NCBI GenBank assembly: GCA_002897115.2
Contig: BCIH01000010.1
Span: forward strand, 684,288-748,287
Source: Prototheca cutis
Lineage: Eukaryota > Chlorophyta > Trebouxiophyceae > Chlorellales > Chlorellaceae
Reading direction: 5' to 3'
Length of the DNA: 64,000 nucleotides
Part shown: piece after piece, positions 60,294 to 64,000 of the stretch
Layout of the letters: each line of letters opens with the position of its first letter
How positions within the stretch are numbered: the stretch's first letter is position 1
The notes under the pieces: model-generated
What the model was told of the DNA's origin: nothing
Databases searched by the model: none
Seen by the model: the letters and a program-made list of their open reading frames with translations, nothing else
Made by a program: the position numbers and the translations under genes

Positions 60294-61355
60294 CTAGTTG
60301 GCGCTCCCCGCCAGGCTCAGCCGCCGCTTGATGGCGCTGGCAAAGGTGTTGGCCGCACCCACGATGCTCGCAAACATGCCCTGGCTCTCAGCATCTTCGA
60401 TCTTCGGCTCCGTCTTTGGCGCCGCCGGGCTCTGCAAAAGCGAGAACGCGGGGGGGGGGCAGTGTGTTTGCAGGTGGGGCTGCAACCGGCAGCGCAATAG
60501 AAGGCTCCCAGGCACGCGGAACAGGAGCCTACGCCGGCACAAGGTGAGACAATGATAGCCCTGTATCAGGAGCAAACTCGCGCCGAGAGAATTCCATGCA
60601 CGATACCACGCCAGTGCAGCGAATCGACCAACCGGCCCAGCGGTGCAATGACGCCGGGGCCCCTTCATCCCGTGGAGGCACCGCCATACCTTTGGAGTGG
60701 GCTTGCTTGCAGATGCAGACTTGGTACGTGATGCACTGGACGCCTTTTTCGTTGCCGCTGGTGCCTTTTTAGGGGCCGGGGCTACCTTCGTGGCCGCAGC
60801 TGTCGTCTTCTTCGGCGCGGCAGCAGCCTTGGTGGCAGCTGCCTTGGCCTTGGTGTGGCCAGTCGCCTTGGCCTTGCTCGCCGCTGCCTTCTTGGTAGGA
60901 GCCTTCACCACTGGGATCGCCTTGGCTGGTTCGGTGGCCTTGGCCTTGCTCGCCGCAGCCGCGCGACTGCTAGTAGCCCGAGGCTTGGGCTCGGGCTTGG
61001 TGGCAGCTGTCTTTGGAGCTTCCTTGACCGCCGCCTTGGCCGCGGCCTCCACTGTCGCCTACGCGATGACCCGGATGTAAAAGTTCGCGGAATACGATAA
61101 CGATGGTACGGGCGGTGCGTGGGGGCTGNGGGTCCAAGGGCTACGGAACTGGCCCGCTCGGGCATCCGGGACGCCCAACCCACTGCGCACCTTTGCGGAG
61201 GCCGACCGCTTCGTCGCCGTCTTGCGAGGAGCCTTCACTGCATCCTTGTTTTTCTCCGCACCAGGTTTCCGCTTGACAACTGCAGTGCTCGGCTTCTGCA
61301 GTTTTTCCTTGGCTGCCGTCTTGGCAGTTGCGGCAGCCTTCTTCTTCGGAGCCAT
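60294..61355 (-). CDS. Lys/Ala-rich histone H1-like chromatin protein
   Basis: Three exons of exact codon length: 61191-61355 (MAPKKKAAATAKTAAKEKLQ), 60690-61058 and 60294-60431, giving 223 residues. The first two exons are almost only Lys, Ala, Pro, Thr and Ser with many KKxxAA and ASKAKAT units, like the C-terminal tail of linker histone H1. The last exon differs: PKTEPKIEDAESQGMFASIV then AANTFASAIKRRLSLAGSAN, which could form an amphipathic helix. I find no winged-helix globular domain of H1, and the whole protein is covered by the model. It could be a tail-only H1, as in some protists, or another DNA-compacting basic protein. Nuclear, DNA-binding function is inferred from composition only. 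Confidence 0.7.
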
Positions 61356-61696
61356 GGCGCACAACTCTCGTATCGCAATTCCGGTCTAAAATAATTCTAA
61401 AAAGCCATCTGTACTCATGTACAAGTCGCTCGACCAGGGAGGTACGCTCTTTGGTTTGGATTTTTTTTCCGCCGTGAATGACAGCTGGGCAGTGGCCCCG
61501 TCTGTTTGAGGGGCCATCTCGGGGATGGGGTACGATTCCAGACAAACTGGGGGGCACCCCACAACAGCGCCCGGGAGGCGCCCCACGAGGCTACTGAGCG
61601 ACAAAGTAACTGGGCATTGCCTCACAGCACGCGTTCAATGGTGCTGTTCCGCAGGCCAGGGCCAGCGGCGAATCCTGGTGATCAGATCATATCATA

Positions 61697-61960
61697 TCAG
61701 GTGGAGCGCCTGGGAGGGGGACATGCAAGGGGGGCGAGCTCGGTTTTGCGATCAAAAGGCNGCGGCCTTTTGCCGGTCAGGACCAGCCTCTCCCCCAGGT
61801 GGCGGATGTTCCATGCCACGTTGACGTCGCGGTTCCACACCACGCCACACCTCTGGCATTTGAGGATGGCGTACTTGTTCCGGGCGGTGNTGCTGTTTNN
61901 GTTGCGCNCAGTGCTGCAGGANGGGNCACNNTNNACNGCGGGGCATCANGTCCACCGGCC
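61697..61960 (-). pseudogene. TnpB/Fanzor-like C-terminal zinc-ribbon remnant, copy C
   Basis: The minus-strand frame reads NKYAILKCQRCGVVWNRDVN, VAWNIRHLGERLVLTG and stops at 61697 after a short Pro/Arg tail. It keeps the exact WNRDVN of the OrfB zinc ribbon, closer to consensus than copy B. As in copy B, an in-frame TGA follows GRGRW, upstream. Undefined bases prevent a full reading. Conservation of both cysteines and the RDVN..NI core between two diverged copies argues that the block was once under selection. The catalytic region is not visible. Confidence 0.55.
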
Positions 61961-62364
61961 TCGNCCCGGCCTGGAGCACCTGTTGCGCTTGATGCCGNCG
62001 TACNGTCTGGGTGGGTGTCTTCTCTTCCGACCCCCGCCGCATCTCGAACGCATGCCTCTTGCGCGTGCTTGACAACCTCAATGCCATCCCCGGTGTGCAT
62101 GTCCCAGAGCAGCCGCCGGTGCAGCCCTCCCTTCAAGGTTGTGCTCACGCGGCAGCAATGCGTCGTGTGGGGCGGCCGGGTGCCGACCGGGGGCCTGTCC
62201 GGGGCCCTGTGACAGCCGGCGCATCGACCAGACAGATACAGTGGCTGCACTACCCATTCCCGTGGTCTGGCTTCAATGCAGGATGAGGAGAAGGCTTTTT
62301 TGACTGCGGACATCAGCCAGCACCAGCCACTACAGCTCCTCAGCCCGACGATGAAGCCCAGCAC

Positions 62365-62898
62365 ATGGATGACTGGCCCGATCTGAGCCAGGAAGCGGAC
62401 TGCAACCGGCAGCGCCGGCCCAACACGCGGTATGCCCAGCAGGATTCGCCTGGAGCCACCACTGATGCCAGGCCCCAGCGCATTGCTGAGGATAGCCAGC
62501 TGGCCCGCCTGACACCCGGTACCGGGAGCCGGGGAATGGACGAGGCTAGACCCTTATCCCAGGCGTGGCGGGAGTGTGACGCCAAGTTCCTTGCGAATGG
62601 CTTCACGTACATCTATGGAATGCGCCTGTCGGACGACAAAAAGGATGTGGTACGGACGGTTTTGAAGGATATTGCGTCCGCACTTCCAGAGACCATGCGC
62701 TCTGACTTGGTGGCTTTCCTGCAGCAGAAGCTCCACTCCCACGAGGACGCCCATACCAATCCCGAAAACAGGTCGAAGGGAGGAAACTTCTGCTTCGATG
62801 ACGACGGCAAGAAGCTCAAGGAGTGGACCATGGCAGCAACCATGGCAACCACTGCTGTGCCACCCGCTCTGCTGCCCCGGGCACTCCTCGACTCCTAA
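62365..62898 (+). CDS. Repeat-borne hypothetical protein, copy C (intact frame)
   Basis: An open frame of 177 residues. Its N-terminal 55 residues match the broken frames of copies A and B (QRRPNTRYAQQDS, QLARLTP). The frame is also open upstream of the ATG (PDDEAQH), so translation may begin earlier. The C-terminal part is a compact helical domain (AWRECDAKFLANGFTYIYGM, LSDDKKDVVRTVLKDIASAL, MRSDLVAFLQQKLHSHED) followed by FCFDDDGKKLKEWTMAA. In copies A and B the same position carries RFIRKVLSTRSPE..DKW, perhaps a diverged form of the same helices. It faces away from the zinc-ribbon frame. No known family recognised; a DNA-binding or regulatory role for the element is only a guess. Confidence 0.45.
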   Translation: MDDWPDLSQEADCNRQRRPNTRYAQQDSPGATTDARPQRIAEDSQLARLTPGTGSRGMDEARPLSQAWRECDAKFLANGFTYIYGMRLSDDKKDVVRTVLKDIASALPETMRSDLVAFLQQKLHSHEDAHTNPENRSKGGNFCFDDDGKKLKEWTMAATMATTAVPPALLPRALLDS

Positions 62899-62899
62899 A

Positions 62900-63576
62900 C
62901 TGAGACATCTACAACTTATTGAACGTTGCCTTCCTTTGATTGTCTGGAGTCTATGCAGTTGTCATCCCTAGAAATTATCCTGTCTTCCCCTGGGGAGATT
63001 GCCAAGAGGGGCCCCTACAGGGGGGCCTACGGACTGGGGGCACTGGCTCCCTTGGTCCCTGTCGCCGTCACGTTCACGGCCAGGGCCGGCATTCGGGAAC
63101 CAATCCAATCGCAAGTGTACGGCACTATTTCGCGTTGCCTATCTCCTAAAATATTTTGATACACATAATTCTGCTGTGAACCAGCATTTCAAGGAGCCAT
63201 CCGCGCGACTGGAAGCCCACAGGACGATGTTCGGGGGGTGTTTCGGAGGCAGACTGCGTGCATGAACGCCGACCCATGTTCAGTAATGTGCCCGCACATT
63301 TTGTCAGTGCTTTGGAATTAAAAAAAACCTGGCCGCAGGGGAGCTCGGTGCGCGTAAAAAGGCCCCAAATACCATTTGCAACAGCGCCATCGCGCGGACG
63401 GGCCATGCCAGGGCGCTCTGGAACGGGCTCTGTTTCATGGGAACAGAGAGAGTGGTCTCCATTGCCCGCGGTGAAATTCCATGCAGCTCCAGACCTGGTG
63501 GCCAAAGTGCGGCAACGTATAATTATCTTTTGCGGTGCAGATGTAGCAGTTTGGAAACCCTGGTAGCCGAGTATCG
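62900..63576. other. Intergenic region before the last gene
   Basis: About 680 bases with no supported gene; presumed promoter of the gene at 63577. Confidence 0.5.
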
Positions 63577-64000
63577 ATGGAGCGGGACGCCGAGGAGGCC
63601 GTGCTGGCGGCCCAGAGGCTCGCAATCTATGGTACGGCTGTCATCCAGCAAACGCGACGCATTGTCATTTTACATGTGAAAGAACTGAATATATGAATGC
63701 AATTCCCATGTCACAGGCGATCAGTTCCTGGCGATGATGGATGATGCCGACGAGCGGGCTGAGAAGGAGGCGGCGGAGCAAGCTGCCGGGGAGGACGAGT
63801 CACTATTGTCTTCTTCCTCTGAGCTGCCCAACTTGGACTGCAGCGATGAAGAGGGTGATGCCCGGGCTGGAGTGGGCGATGAGGGCCGGGCGGCGACCTC
63901 TGGCCCGGTGCTGAGGGTGGCCCCGCCCAGGCCCCAGGTGCAGGACAGGGCGCTCTATGCCGCGGAGCGCAAGGCGTTCATGACTTCCAAACCCAAGGCG
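63577..64000 (+). CDS. Acidic protein of unknown function, 3' part outside window
   Basis: Exon 1, 63577-63631, gives MERDAEEAVLAAQRLAIY and ends in a GTACGG donor. Exon 2 starts at 63717 after TCACAG and continues in phase as GDQFLAMMDDADERAEKEAA to the window end. The sequence is strongly acidic (ELPNLDCSDEEGDARAG) and then turns towards basic (AAERKAFMTSKPKA). No family can be named from the first 113 residues. Splice phase and the open second exon support a real gene. Confidence 0.55.

Larger units (their letters stand above)
61527..62899. repeat. Dispersed repeat, copy C
   Basis: Left part 61527 to about 62285 matches copy B, and about 62248-62510 matches copies A and B. The right part, 62520-62899, differs at base level from A and B but still carries a plus-strand frame in the same place. 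Single N are scattered at 61760 and 61890-62005, perhaps because reads from several copies disagree. It lies just upstream of the H1-like gene. Confidence 0.75.

Overview
The window is nuclear DNA of a GC-rich, intron-dense eukaryote, most likely a green alga, perhaps a trebouxiophyte. The gene content points there: a plant-type hydroxyproline O-arabinosyltransferase, a three-repeat MYB, a PHLOEM PROTEIN 2-LIKE A10 relative, a plant-type prenylcysteine methylesterase, a BFN-type bifunctional nuclease with a UVR motif, and a kinesin-4. Three genes also have the green-algal polyadenylation signal TGTAA shortly after the stop. No rRNA, tRNA, CRISPR or bacterial operon structure was seen. Gene models were built by hand from reading frames, conserved family motifs, and matching splice-site phase.

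Layout. 1-2531 (-) UDP-glucose pyrophosphorylase, 3' end outside the window. 2532-4905 decayed sequence ending in repeat copy A. 5078-9689 (+) 3R-MYB. 10344-12141 (+) helical, possibly TPR-like protein. 12375-14874 (-) isoprenylcysteine methylesterase. About 15190-15300 near-perfect inverted repeat. 15740-17382 (-) PP2-A10-like. 17799-19929 (-) unresolved gene. 20879-23913 (+) HPAT. 24616-25734 (-) XPA. 25970-28112 (-) NEMP nuclear-envelope protein, divergent from 28409-30251 (+) bifunctional nuclease. 31341-33300 (+) malate synthase with a peroxisomal SRL tail. 33620-34096 (-) homeodomain exons. 34888-36729 (+) coiled-coil protein. 36950-43524 (-) kinesin-4. 44041-46020 (-) MBD4-like DNA glycosylase. 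46516-52246 (+) BRAHMA-type SWI/SNF ATPase. 52466-54355 repeat copy B. 54617-57283 (+) and 57605-59090 (-) coiled-coil proteins. 60294-61355 (-) Lys/Ala-rich H1-like protein. 61527-62899 repeat copy C. 63577-64000 (+) start of an acidic protein.

The genes are ordinary single-copy housekeeping and regulatory genes (sugar nucleotide supply and wall glycosylation, glyoxylate cycle, DNA repair by XPA and MBD4, chromatin remodelling, cell-cycle MYB and kinesin) and do not form a functional cluster. The unusual material is of two kinds. First, a three-copy dispersed repeat: two copies hold a minus-strand remnant of a TnpB/Fanzor-type C-terminal zinc ribbon, and the copies carry a conserved plus-strand reading frame. 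Second, splicing: seven introns, each supported by conserved protein on both sides, start with GC instead of GT, and long homopolymer-G tracts lie mostly on the sense strand of introns.
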